Under the pieces are notes generated by a model that worked only from the letters and a program-made list of their open reading frames with translations, was not told the origin of the DNA and did no database searches. Source: Acheta domesticus (lineage: Eukaryota; Arthropoda; Insecta; Orthoptera; Gryllidae). Taken from it: a DNA stretch of 64,000 bases. The translations under genes were made by a program, and so were the position numbers. The stretch covers positions 35,643,221 through 35,707,220 of the forward strand of contig JAHLJT010009419.1 in the NCBI GenBank assembly GCA_031308135.1. The letters are read 5' to 3'. Below are positions 1 through 11,647 of this stretch, one piece after another (position 1 is the first letter of the stretch; every line of letters starts with the position of its first letter).

Positions 1-1185
1 GCTTGGAAGCTAAATACTTCAGCGTCTGCCGCCAGATTACGACGAGCAATGACGCATGCGCAGATGGCGAGGTTCCCCTCTCCCCTCTTCACCCCTGGCC
101 CAGAGAAACCCGACTGCTTTACGCTAGCGTCTACTGCGGAAAGAAGCTCGTTTGTGCACGAGTAGCGCAGCACACTTCAGGCGTTCAGTAAATTATCTTT
201 CTCTCTCTCACTCGGGAGTCCCCGCTTGGTCATGGGTACAAACTGTAGAAATAGTACCTGACTACTATTTCTTAATTAATATCCAAGAAATTGTATTATC
301 TCTTAAATAGATTACATATTATTTAAGTCTGCAATGTATAAATTAACAAATGGTCTTATTGCCATTCGCGTATAAGAATTAAAGCTGAGCCATTGTATAA
401 TTTGCTTTCAAGACATCGGCAGCCCTGACTGCTGTGAGGATTTTGTGGGAAGCGCCTACACCGTCGTAAGCAATCGAGATCGTGGAAGTAGTCCCAGTGT
501 ATCTGCCTTGTGTTGCGTTCGCCTGTTAGATGAAGTAGTTGATAGTGACATTTTGTGTTATTGTTGAGCATCCCCAAACGTGTGAGTCACGCTACGCCAC
601 TGCTACCCAGACATAAAACTACACTCAAACATCCTCCACAGTTGCGATTAGACACTTAGGTCTTCATGTCAACAAAGCTGCATGGACAACAAATGATGTC
701 ACTGGGCTATCGCAGCCGGTGGAAAGTGCTGTTAAAACAAAGTCTCATTTCCATTATCTATTCTTAATTTTCCAATATTACAAATATTAATTGACAGTAT
801 TTGTGTAGTAATGATGTCTGTGAATGTCTAACGTTATACACTGCGTTAGCCGAATAATAAGAGACATCGCGATAATCTCCGCTTCCTGATATTGCGAATT
901 CCAATGGAGTTGGTAGATAATTTTCTTCTATGATGTGATTTAAGTATCAATTTATCGAATTCATTCTGATTAATAAATATCGTTGGAAGGCCAATAAAAC
1001 GAGCCATTTTTGCCCGCAATAGGACAACCAGAAGCCTCTGATCTCTACCATTTGACAGAGACATACGGTAAAGGACAGACGAGAACGTTGTATAGAGGAA
1101 GTAATATGGTGATTCATTGATATCGATTAATTGATTAGTGCTTCCGGGCACGTAACAGCTTAAGTAATTATTCCCGTAAGTGTAG
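1..1185. other. No recognisable gene
   Basis: The first 240 bases are relatively GC-rich and hold an NRF1-like GCATGCGC core near 54-61. The rest is AT-rich. Short open frames on the minus strand at 356-577 and 846-1190 match no family I know and have no splice or start context, so I do not call them genes. Confidence 0.5.
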
Positions 1186-1189
1186 TGCA

Positions 1190-1645
1190 TGTGTTCCCCC
1201 CTGAGGGATGTTCATCTTACACCGGTGGATGGTGAGACCCAGGCACCGAACTACCTCTCGGCTAGTGGTGTTTTCCCCAACCAGATACCTCCCACCAACG
1301 GCGCGGCGTCAGAGCCGGGACCAGCTCTAAGCTCCCGACCGGTCTCCTGGCACGTCTGTCAGTGTATTACATGTAAATGTGATGTGTGTAAGTAAAGGGT
1401 GACGACAGAACAAGGAAAGGGAATGGAAGATCGCGCGTGGACCGTACTGCTTCGATATTCGTGTGTTTTGGATCCGAAAAAACACGCAAAACTACCCATA
1501 AGAGCAGCCGACCGCTGGAATTCCCCTCCACACAGCGAATGAACTCGTCCTAGCTATCTAGCTAAAGTCGATGATCCTGCCACGGTCGGGGCTCGAACCT
1601 AGGACCTTCTGATCAGCGGCACTGCAGTGCACTGATATCATCTTG
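1190..1645 (-). repeat. SINE-like repeat with tRNA-derived head
   Basis: Read on the minus strand, 1640-1571 carries a near-canonical Pol III B box (GGTTCGAGCCCC) after a weak A-box-like region, followed by a body reaching about 1190. The body segment 1200-1430 has a diverged second copy in the same orientation at about 52785-52995; both share AGCTCTAAGCTCCCG and a GTGTAAGTAA-like tail. This fits a tRNA-derived SINE family. The exact ends and any target duplication were not resolved. Confidence 0.5.
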
Positions 1646-1914
1646 ACGAAAATACATAACCGAACTAGTTGAGAGTCTAATTTGATTCTGATAAAATAAT
1701 TTTTGGGAGTACATCATAAAATGCACGTAGGGTAACTTAATATTTATATGGGGTTATGTATAATTGTATTCTAGTGTTAAATTAAAGTATATATTCAAGA
1801 TATAATTCTATCTTTAGATACAAGTTGAGAATTTTCACTTTGTAGATATCCTTTCAGGAAACGTGGCAGACTGATATTATAAATGTGGGAAAGTGAATTA
1901 ATCTTGTGAACGAA

Positions 1915-2665
1915 CTGTTCATAACGTACGTACAAAAAATCCTCAGTATTGTGATCAAGTTCAATCAATCTGCTTATGAAATTGCTTATACTATTTTAGT
2001 TAAAGAATTCAATCTAACTACTCTTGCTGAAGAGAAGAGTCTTTCCTGAACAATTGTTCTTATTTAAAATACTTAATGGTCTATCAGATAGCAGTGAATT
2101 GCTCTCACAATTGTCATTTAATGCACGAGTATCAAAATTAAGAAGACGAGAATTATTATATTTCAATAAACCAAATACAACATCTCACAAATATTAATCA
2201 CTCTTGAGAATGTCTTCAAAATTCAATGAATTCAGTAGAGTGTGGGATTTAGAATTTAGTTTTTCTTTGCTAAAATATAAACAGAATTTAAATAAAATAT
2301 TGAATGATCACTGAATGTGGATTTATTGTGTTAAGTATTGCTCGCTATTATATTCCGATTATTCTGAAGATGCGTTTACCATTTTTGTAATATTGTCATT
2401 TTTTATACTAATTTCTGTTCCTTTTTTGTAATGACTGTTTTGTAGACATGTTTCGATTTTTGTTTATCTTATTGGTGTGTTATGTTTTATAAGTTTTGCT
2501 AAAAGATTTATTCTTGTAACTTCTGTAATTTAGTTTTGTTTTTTCATTTGAAACTGTTTTTTATTATTTTGTATCTTTTGTATATTTTTCCTAGTAATGC
2601 CTACTGTAATTGAGGCTTTCCCTGTAGTGGGTTATTAAATAAATAAATAAATGAATAAATAAAAT
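1915..2665 (+). mobile_element. LINE 3' end (Jockey/CR1-like RT C-terminus) with (AAAT)n tail
   Basis: A degenerate plus-strand reading frame at about 1950-2310 resembles the C-terminal end of Jockey/CR1-type reverse transcriptases: an FKILNGLSDSSELL motif, an arginine-rich LRRREL segment, then an F-x-x-SLLKYK ending and a stop. About 300 bases of T-rich 3' UTR follow, then a TTATTAAATAAATAAATAAA tail ending near 2660, as in LINEs with short-repeat tails. It is 5' truncated and has at least one internal stop, so it is a dead copy. The clade assignment is tentative. Confidence 0.55.
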
Positions 2666-2749
2666 TGTTTCTTCTCGCAAAAGAAGAGAATGTCTACAAG
2701 ATTCTCGACATCGTCTTTTGGAATTTATTTTCATTGCTCGTCAAGTAAA

Positions 2750-2836
2750 AAAAAATGCCAGTGTTTTACCGGATTTGAACACGCAATCCTCTATTCTCCC
2801 GTCTCGAGTCCAGGCCATTGCGCCACTAACACAGAC
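2750..2836 (-). repeat. tRNA-like remnant followed by T-run
   Basis: The minus strand has an A-box-like TTAGTGGCGCAATGG and a B-box-like GTTCAAATCC about 40 bases apart. A partial acceptor stem pairs GTGTT with AACAC, and a run of ten Ts follows like a Pol III terminator. The T-arm stem pairs poorly, so this is a tRNA pseudogene or SINE head and not a working tRNA gene. Confidence 0.4.
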
Positions 2837-3519
2837 AAATGCAGTTCCGCGAACTGATGCAGTTTAGGATCATACGCATTCGTGTCTTTACATTCATTGA
2901 TTTTCCCTATTTCTGTAACTTAAAATATTAAATAAATTACCTCTGAAAGACATTAAGAATGCAGAGCAATCTACGCAATCCTATGAAATAGTTAATTCTA
3001 GTTATAAATGTATCGGGGTTCAACGTAATAGAATTGTCGCTAGCAAGCACTTTTTTCCTAGGGTTGCGCTCAGGTCTTATCACCTTTCGCCTCTGTCCAA
3101 GGTGAGATTGGTAGACGTGATAAGGTTGAAGTAAATGTAGTAGACAAGTTTCGACAGCGTCCGAAATTCAGGAAAGAATTAAGAAATTATGTAGTTTGCA
3201 GCAAGTAATCACAGAATCTAAAAATCATATATCGACTTCAAGAAAAACACCTATCATCACGCAGTTATTTCACCTACACACATTCAAATAAAAAAGCTCT
3301 TAGTTTCTCGTATTATTGGCGATGGTTGATTAATATATTTCAAATTTTACACTATTAACACTTCATCCTTATCATTAAACTCTTAATCAATCGATGACCG
3401 AGAGATTCGAAAAAAATATATTCCTTAAATTTTTTAAATCGAAAAATTTAATAAGAATCCCACGTCAACAATTAATTTCGAAGTATTGTGCTCCACACGT
3501 ACAACATTTCAAAAATAAA

Positions 3520-3605
3520 AAAAAAGGCCACGAGTAGGCCAGAACTTCAACTCGAGTCCTCTGGTTTTCGAATCAATTACCCTACCAACTGAGTTAGCTC
3601 TTCCC
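3520..3605 (-). repeat. Second tRNA-like remnant followed by T-run
   Basis: The minus strand reads AGCTAACTCAGTTGGTAG, very close to a tRNA D-arm (A box). A degenerate B box (CGAGTTGAAGTTC) and a long T-run follow. T-arm pairing is weak. It is probably a decayed tRNA-derived sequence. Confidence 0.4.
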
Positions 3606-4219
3606 ATACTCACTTTGGCACTATTTTGCACGTTAGGAGGTTGGTGACACCATACTATTCTCTCTATGAATTGCAAAAGCTACTCGTGTTTTTAAAACAA
3701 ACTTGTAAATTAAATTTATTTCAAAATTCAATTTTGAATCAGATTGCATTAACAAATACATCTATAGCTTGTGAATTGAAGAGATTCGGGTTCGAAGAAC
3801 ATTTCATTGTCACCATATAACTCAAAATTATGGGAAAACTACTAAAGTTTGAAGAAACTAACATTAAAGATATAATATTGAAGAATATATTGCATTAAGA
3901 AAGAAATCTTAATGTGTCATTAATAGTGTAGTTAATAGTGTAGTTGTGGGAAGGTATGGAAAATTTTTAATCTTTTGAATGGTCGAAATCCCAAAGGTTT
4001 TATTGAAAATCGGACCTTCTGGCATAAGGTGAAGCGAAGTTCTACTCGCGGAAATAGTTAATAAAAACTATGGCGTAGGCAAGAAAATCTCATTTTTACT
4101 TTCCCGTATACATACGTATATACGGAGTAATACACGTAGTATAGGAAAAGTTATGTAATGCTGCGCGATAAAATGGCGGATTTTAGGCAGAAAACATTCA
4201 TGGCTGGGGCCTGATAACG

Positions 4220-6499
4220 AACTAGTGGTGCTACAGAATGGCACAGACCTTCCCGTATTAGTTTTCTATTTCCTTTGATGTTGGCTAGCTGTTCGGACTT
4301 GACATATATATTCTTGCCAGTTGCCATCTATCGCCGCCCAAATTACTTTTTTAACATTTTCTTGATTTTTCGGTTTCTTAATAATAGAACGGAAATACTA
4401 CTTTAAGAATATTCAAGAACAGTGAAAGCTCGTCCTTAATGGCAATTTTCTTTGAAAAATTTGAAGCGGTTTTTAAGAGAATGGCGTTTAAGTGTTACTG
4501 CAAATGCAAAATTTGAAGCTCTTTTTTACAGGAATCATTTGTGTTTTCGAAAAACATTATTTGAAGTCATTTAAAGCACATTAAGTCGCAAAGAAATAGT
4601 GTTTTACAAATTATGAGAAAGGTGTATATTAACGGTGTGAGATCTTTCAAAATATTACGTTTGTGTAATATTTTAAAAAACAAGAAATACCCCAAAATAA
4701 ACTTTACGTACGTCATATTAAAGAGTGCAAATACCACTATCCGTTCGAAAAGTTTGGAGAAAAAATTTGGGGACATATTTGAGAAAATAGCGTTTTAGCG
4801 AAGTTGCAGAATTTTGGGCTAGTTTTCACAGAAAACGGTTGAGTTTTCGACAAACTTTATTTGACATTATTTAAAGCACATGTACTCATAAATATAATGT
4901 TAACAAATTGCCGTTAATGTAAATATTAACACCGTGGGAGACAAGTCAAAGAGATTTCATTTTTGTAAGTTGTGAGAAAATAAAAGAAAAGTGCAATATG
5001 ACGCATAAGTCATCTCGTAGAGTACATTAGGTACTATGACTACCAAAAGTTGAAAGAAACAATTTTGGAGCCGTTTTTTTGAGAAAATCCTACGCTTGGT
5101 TTAGGCGCTAGAGGGACGGACGAACAGACAGACAGACTGACAGACGGACAGACGGACGTTTTGCTTTCAATTGTTTTTTTGGTATCAAGGACTTACAAAA
5201 CAGGGATTCTGGATACACACGTGTTAGGGGATATATTTTTCTTAATTTAGCAACTGATTTTATGCACTTTTTTCGTTATTAAGTTCCGGCAATGAATTTT
5301 GTTCTGCGGAAAATTTGCCATTTTGTCGGGCAGCATTTCATAACTTTCCCTATACTACGTATATTACTTTGTATATACGTATATAAACGGGAAGGTAAAA
5401 GTGGGTAAAATAAGTTGCTAAATTAAGAAAAAAGTCCCCTAGCACGTGGTGTGGTTAGAATTACAGCTTTGTGAGTCCTTGATACTGAAAATCTTTCTCC
5501 AACAACAAAATTGAAGATAGGGATTTTACCGTCAATTAAAATTTGTTCTCCAAAGTGAGTTCTGTCATTTAGGTCCTGTACATTTTTTGAAAATTTAAGT
5601 AGTTTTCTGGCAATATTGCGGGAAATATGTGCAATTAAAAAAATACAAAAACAAGATTTTCTCAAAACGGCTCCAAATTTTTTCTTTTAAATTTGGCAGG
5701 GATAGTGCCTAAATGTGATGACATAAACGTCATGTTGCTCTATTCTTTTTTTCTTCAGAATTAACAAAAATGTAATTTTTTGACATGTCTCTCACGTCGT
5801 TAATATTTTCATTGTAGACAATTTGTTCACGTTATTATATTTATGAGTATATTTGCTTCAATTAATGTCCTATAAAGTTTCTCGAAAACTCAACCGTTTT
5901 CGGTGAAAAAGTAGCTCAAAATTCCGCATTTCGATAAACGCTCAAACTCCATTTTCTCAAAATGTCTCCAATTGTTTCTTCAAATTTTTCGAACGGATAG
6001 TGCTAATTAAACTTTTTAATGAGAAATAAAGTTCTTTTTGGAGTTTTCTTTCAAAAATGACACAAATATATTGTTTTGAAAGATTTCTCACACCGTTATA
6101 ATGCACGTTTCCCACAATTTGTAAACACTATTGTAATTGCGAGTAAATGTGCTTTAAATGATTTCTAATGAAGTTTTCGAAAACCCCAAAAATTTCTGTG
6201 AAAAAGAGCTTCAAATTTCGCATTTATAGTAGCGTTGAAACGCTATTTTCTTAAAAACGGCTACACATTTTTCAAAGAAAATTCCAATTTAGGACGAGCT
6301 TGCACCGTTCTTCAATAGTCTTAATATAATATTTCCGTTCTACTGTTTAAAAACCCATAAATTAAGAAAATGTTTAAAAAAGCAATTTGTGCGGCGATAG
6401 ATGGCAGCTGGCAAGAGTATATGGCAACTCCGAATACCTACCAAAAGAAATAGAATACTAATATGGGAATGTCTGTGCCATTCTGTAGCACCACTAGTT
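4220..6499. mobile_element. Long inverted-repeat (foldback) element, copy A
   Basis: The two ends are inverted copies: ACTAGTGGTGCTACAGAATG at the left and its complement (ending CCACTAGT) at the right. The likeness continues inward for several hundred bases, including the mirrored GGCGGCGATAGATGGCA-type segment near 4325 and 6392. The middle holds a GACGGACAGACAGA-rich tract (5113-5158). There is no transposase frame; short frames in the arms are mirror-image artefacts. Diverged pieces of the family lie at about 24745-25054, 32340-33480, 50530-51960 and elsewhere. I cannot assign it to a named superfamily. Confidence 0.7.
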
Positions 6500-6509
6500 T
6501 CAAATTGTG

Positions 6510-8066
6510 ATGGCTTTATTGAGTCTGTATGTGCAAAAATACTGAGACATTTTGTAAGCAAACTTCGCTTTAATCGATCAATAAAAATTAAAATAATATG
6601 TTGGAGAACATTTCGATATTTTCATAGAGGCTTTATGTAAGTATTGCTCAAAATTAAAGGGGTTCTTTTGTTTAGTGTGAACAGATGAAAGAGAGATTAT
6701 CCATTTTCGAGAATATCTAGAGATCGGTTTTGGCCTCTGTGCGCTGCAAGATAATTTTTTGTTTTCACTACCTGAATGTCGAATGCAGTAAATGTTGCAA
6801 GATTTTACAACCTACACTTTTCCAGATTTGGGTTTGATCAAATAAGGGTCTAAAACCAGAAAAGTAAACGTCATACTTTCTCGAAAATTTTTCGATAAAT
6901 GTTGGTTTCCGAAACTTCTTCCGGTGAAATTCTGAGAATAGTCTAAACAACAAGCGTTCGATATGTTTTTATGATTTTTCTGATTATTCATTGGAAACTG
7001 TGCACCTGCACCCGTTAACTCACATTTTCAATGATTTTTTTATGCACACGAATATATCCATATATTTTCAAAATAGCAAAAATTAAGCCAATTCATAAAA
7101 AAGAAACAAAAATTAAATTCACAATTCTCAGCCAATATATCTTCCATCATTTTATTCAAAAATATTTATATGTTCAATTATAAATTATAAATATTTATAG
7201 ATCCGGTACTGTGCGAGAGAGCCCATTCCAATATTGCTGAAGGTTGAGATAAAAATGCACAGAAAATAAAATAGCACCTTTCATTTTATTGTGAAAGGTT
7301 ATTTTGGTATTTTTCTTCAATTTAATTTTATATTGATTCCGGCTTCTTTCCTGTCCACTGATGCTGTGGAGAAGGGGCACCCAAAAGAACTAAATATGTA
7401 AAATTGTAAAGAAGAATTATCATAAAAGTCGTATTTTGTAAAATACTGCCTAAGAACATAATCCGGGTCCAATCTGTCTTTCTTCATTTCCTCATGTCTT
7501 TCATCTATCATTCACATGCACCCAAACTGTCCCATTTCCTCTTTTTTCATCTACCCGTCCCCCAAAACACGTCATCTGTAAGAATTTACTTGCCTTCAAA
7601 GAATGCCGTGTCCTCGTAAGACACGCAAACCTAGTTTAAAAGGCTTAGGAATCATCGCTTTGAAGATATTCCCGTATGTTGCTATAATCTTTGTTTTGTA
7701 CGTCATAATCGGCAAACTTCAAAAATCTGTACGACGTAGGATGAGGTGTAATTCTCTATCCACCAGCATCACACTTACAAGGTTCTGTGTCGATGGTTTC
7801 TTTTAAACTGCCAAAACCACCGTCTTTCCTTAGCGTGTGACATACTTATACAAAGAACTAGAAAGTTAAAAAAAATTATAATTTGTAGCTACATTCAAGG
7901 TCGGAATATTACTGGATGCTACCAAAATGTATACAAATTTATAATAAACTCCAAAATAAATACACAGAAGTGTTTCAGTCATTTTCAAAGTATATTTATA
8001 GTCAAGGAGATTAAATGTGGTGGGGCAGGTTTTTATTATTTTTAATTGCAGCCCAGCAGTTGGAAA
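6510..8066. other. AT-rich intergenic or intronic, nothing recognised
   Basis: No homologous motif or repeat was recognised. A 67-aa plus-strand frame at 7603-7806 has one hydrophobic stretch but no supporting context. Confidence 0.4.
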
Positions 8067-10689
8067 AATGTGAAAAAGAATCACAACAATTTGCGTTTTA
8101 AGAGGAACTTTTAAGATTTTCTGGAGCCTGTTCCAGGGTTCTAAGACACAGTAAAAATTACTTTTTTCCTTTAAAAAAATGTTTTTGTATTTGAATTCGA
8201 TCTTAAAAAATATCAAAAAATGTTTTTCTGATTATAGAAATTATTTTCGTATTGATCATATTTTCCAGTCAGATAAAACACTGTTAAATTGACGAAAAAT
8301 TTACAATTCAAAAACACGATTTAGGCTGAAGAGGCGTGTGGGTGGTGGGACGGGGACTAAGAAACATTTCAAAAATATTATTTTTGTGTCAGAAATACTG
8401 TGTATGTATTCCTAAGTCTTTTGGTTTAGGGGAACTTTTTACCATTATTACCAGGGGTACCCTTTACATTTGTAAAGGTTTGTAAGTTGCACCAATGGAT
8501 TATGTGAATTCCGCGATTAAAACATTTTCGACCCACCATTAACATTCCTAAATAATGTCTTTCGCATTAGGAATCACATAATTCTCTAGTCAGAGAACGG
8601 CCTTTTATCGACGAATGACCGAAAATCTAATTACAATTGTCAGTAGGCCTATTGATGAGTATTCAAAAGAGAGCGTTTGAAAACTCCAGTCATTTCATCA
8701 TTTGTATCTCTTGATTTGCAAAATGTGTTCTCAAGTTAATGTTGAAATATTAGTTCCGGAACCCGCAGACATAAGAGAAATGCATTGGTAACCCTGAATA
8801 TTTGGTCGCAAAGCCAACAGCGATAACACACAGTTTTCCTTCTTCCAGGCCTTCAACGCCGACTTGCGTATTAAATGTCACCGAAAAGTGCGACCGAACA
8901 TAAATGAATAATGAATTTAAGGCCATTGTGTTGTTTAGATTTTCTTTGCAAAATTGTCTCTGCGAGAAATACACTACATATGAACATAAACTATCAATCA
9001 ATAGGGAGTTCATTTTAGAGCGTTGCATTGTATATAGTGGCATCCCATTTCAACCATAAGACATCTTTTCGTTATAATTTAAAGAATCAACTTGAATTTA
9101 TTTTATAGTACTTTACTTAAATTATTTTATAAATACATTTAACTTGTTTGATATTTTCCCCAACTCAAAATAGTTTTAAAATGTAATTGGTTATATTGTT
9201 TACAATATTTATTAAAAATTCAAAAAACAAAAATTATAAATATGCAATGCAATATCACTGAAAATACGTTAGTGGACATATCTAATAACACAATTGTCAA
9301 TTTTCTATAAAATGTAAAAAATGTAAAAAGTATAAAAAAATATAAAAAAGAGCAAAATTCAATTTTGCAACGATATTTTACTTTCGATACTTACGATTCT
9401 TTACATTCCATAGATTATATTAAGTTTCCGAAATTTTACAAAATTTAGAAACAATATTGACAATTACAATGTTGAAATGTTTTGTCTTATGTGGTTCTTT
9501 AGTGATCTTTTATGGATTAGAGAAAACAGTGTTTGCGTAGGTTTGCTTATCTAGAAGAAGTGGGTGTAACACGATTTAATTCCAATGTCATGTGAAAAAC
9601 ATTGTGTGCATTGCTCGTCTTCCGAAAATAAAAATATCGTAACTTGAAAATACAAATTGTTGTACTTTAAGTCCATTGCTTTGGGTTGTAAATAAAACAT
9701 AAATTACGTGTAACTTACACATTATATTGATGTGTGTATATCCCAAGTGATTACGCAATAGACTAAAGTTGGAGTTTCTTGCTTTGCAAACATTCAGATT
9801 TAAAAATATTTTATAAGAATCATATCTCGTTGCTTATTCTCACGTAAAATTACTCAAAGATGAGGTATCACATATGATATGTAATGTTCTCGCTAAAGAA
9901 CACCATGTAAAATGCAATCACTCTTACGTTATTCTGACGTGAAATAATTCTGATCCCCAAAATAAAAGATCAGACCTCATTCGTTTGCTTAGAGCTGCAC
10001 TTCCTAATAATGTCTGCAGTTAAAAACTTTCATTGTGACTAAATTAATTTAAATACTCTTATTTTGTTTATTATTTTACATATCAAATTATTTTTCATTA
10101 AAATAGTCATGTTCCGCAACAACACAGAATTTTTGCATTGGTCTTCTGAAAAACGAACGAAGAAGTAATTCACAACTGAAAGCTGCTATCTCGGAGACGT
10201 GTTTTGCAACTGAGTCTAAAACGTATTTTTTGAAGTTATTTATGTTTTCTTATAAAATAACTAGATTAGGCAGGCTGCTGTGACAAATTATTTACATTGT
10301 ATATTAAATATTACTATAATAAACGATGAAATGTAGATATGGAATCTATTACTCATTGTCGAGTGTTATTTTTTGCGAAAAAGAGTATTAAAATTGGTTT
10401 TGAAATGTGTTTACTAGGAAATTGCATGCCTTTATTTATGTAATTAAATGTATATGCTACAACTTATGTAAAACTGTTCGTTGCTTCAATATTTACTTTT
10501 AAATATTTACCATAATATAACTCGCTATTGCCGCCATTTTCTAATGTTAACGATGAATAGTCCCGCCCCTCTGAAATAAAGCTAAAGCGGATTGGTCCGC
10601 TCCATCCCGAAGGGCGGGGCAGGGGTATGCAAACGGAGGTAAAGTTCGGTTCAGGACATCGCCCATATTTTGTGAGACCGAGGGTACAT
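8067..10689. repeat. Copy 1 of a 2.6 kb direct duplication
   Basis: This segment is nearly identical to 11648-14282, differing by scattered substitutions and 1-5 base indels. The right copy starts exactly at the edge of the N gap. Both copies carry the same promoter-like end. A 97-aa minus-strand frame (8750-9043) is kept in both, but three of the four differences seen there change an amino acid, which argues against coding constraint. The pattern fits two alleles placed in series by the assembler. Confidence 0.9.
10528..10689 (+). promoter_or_regulatory. Promoter-like GC-rich patch (copy 1)
   Basis: In an AT-rich setting this patch has GCCGCCATTTT (YY1-like), CCGCCCC and GGGCGGGG (GC boxes) and GATTGG (inverted CCAAT). 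It is conserved in the second copy at 14122-14282. Promoter function is inferred from motif clustering only. Confidence 0.35.
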
Positions 10690-11547
10690 ACACTTTTCTG
10701 AAATCTGTGTGAATCCTGACATTTTTCACCAATTTAGATGACATAATCCCACTTCATTTCGAAAGTGTCCTAAAATTTTTTGTCCCATGCACACACATGC
10801 ATACACACGCACGTGAACTCTCTACAGTCATCGCAAGCCAGAAGGCAGAGGGAACACCGCAACTGCGTCGACTAGGCAGAAAATTTGCCCCCGCATTTAG
10901 AAGGTAATAACAAGGATCTCCGCCTGGAAATCTGCAAAGTTATATGTAGCGTCGTGTAGTAGCAAGAATGTATCGCGGTACTACAGATAATACGCAGCGT
11001 ACAACTTAATGGGTAGTAGGGGGCCCGTGATATATTGGGTCGGCGAAATTTAATGGAGTTGAAATTAAATCGGAGAGAAGCGAGCAAGTGGGAGCGAACT
11101 GCCGGCTGTGGAGCGCGGATGGGGCGCGAGAGGGCGGGGCGCAAGGAGGGTGCGGGGTGCGCGGGTGGGGCGCGCGGGAAGGGCGCGCAGCGTGTTTGCG
11201 GGAGGGGTATGCGGGCGGGGCGGGGCGGGGCGGGGAATTGGGCGCGTCAGAGGGTCGGGGGCGGGGCGCTGGGGCGCGGCGCTGGGAGGGCGGGGTTGGG
11301 GGCGGGGCGCTGGGAGGGGCGGGGCGCAGGGGCGGGGTGGTGGGCGGGGCGCGAGGGCGGGCGTGGGCGCGAGGGCGGGGCGTGGGCGCGAGACGCGGGA
11401 GCGAGACGCGGGAAGCGAGACGTGAGAGCGTGACGCGGGGGGGGGGCAGGCCTGGCGCGACAGAGGTGCTGATGTGGGGATCGAAATATGGGAAGGGGAA
11501 GGGCGGAGTGTGGGAAGAAATTACAGAGGTTTGAAATCCTGCGGGAG
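10690..11547 (+). repeat. Unique arm ending in a G-rich, CpG-rich tract
   Basis: From about 11100 to 11460 the plus strand is dominated by GGGGCG and GGGCGGGGCG words, with many runs of three or more Gs that could form G-quadruplexes. Long open frames on both strands here come from the absence of A/T-rich stop codons and are not genes. The tract runs almost to the assembly gap and probably caused it. Confidence 0.7.
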
Positions 11548-11647
11548 NNNNNNNNNNNNNNNNNNNNNNNNNNNNNNNNNNNNNNNNNNNNNNNNNNNNN
11601 NNNNNNNNNNNNNNNNNNNNNNNNNNNNNNNNNNNNNNNNNNNNNNN
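11548..11647. other. Assembly gap (100 N)
   Basis: Exactly 100 Ns, the usual placeholder for a gap of unknown size. The sequence that resumes at 11648 repeats what was already given from 8067. Confidence 0.99.

Larger units (their letters stand above)
2670..4080. other. AT-rich, two tRNA-like remnants, no gene
   Basis: Apart from two tRNA-like remnants (given separately), this stretch is AT-rich with no coding signal. A plus-strand open frame at 3626-3820 is unrecognised and probably fortuitous. Confidence 0.45.

Noticed and set aside
846..1190. 114-aa minus-strand frame
   Set aside because: No recognisable motif and AT-rich composition; cannot be supported as a gene.
5113..5158. GACGGACAGACAGA tract as a CRISPR-like or regulatory array
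   Set aside because: It is a short degenerate tetranucleotide tract inside a foldback element, without spacers.
8750..9043. 97-aa frame present in both copies of the duplication
   Set aside because: The copies are probably alleles, three of four differences change an amino acid, and no domain or splice context is present.
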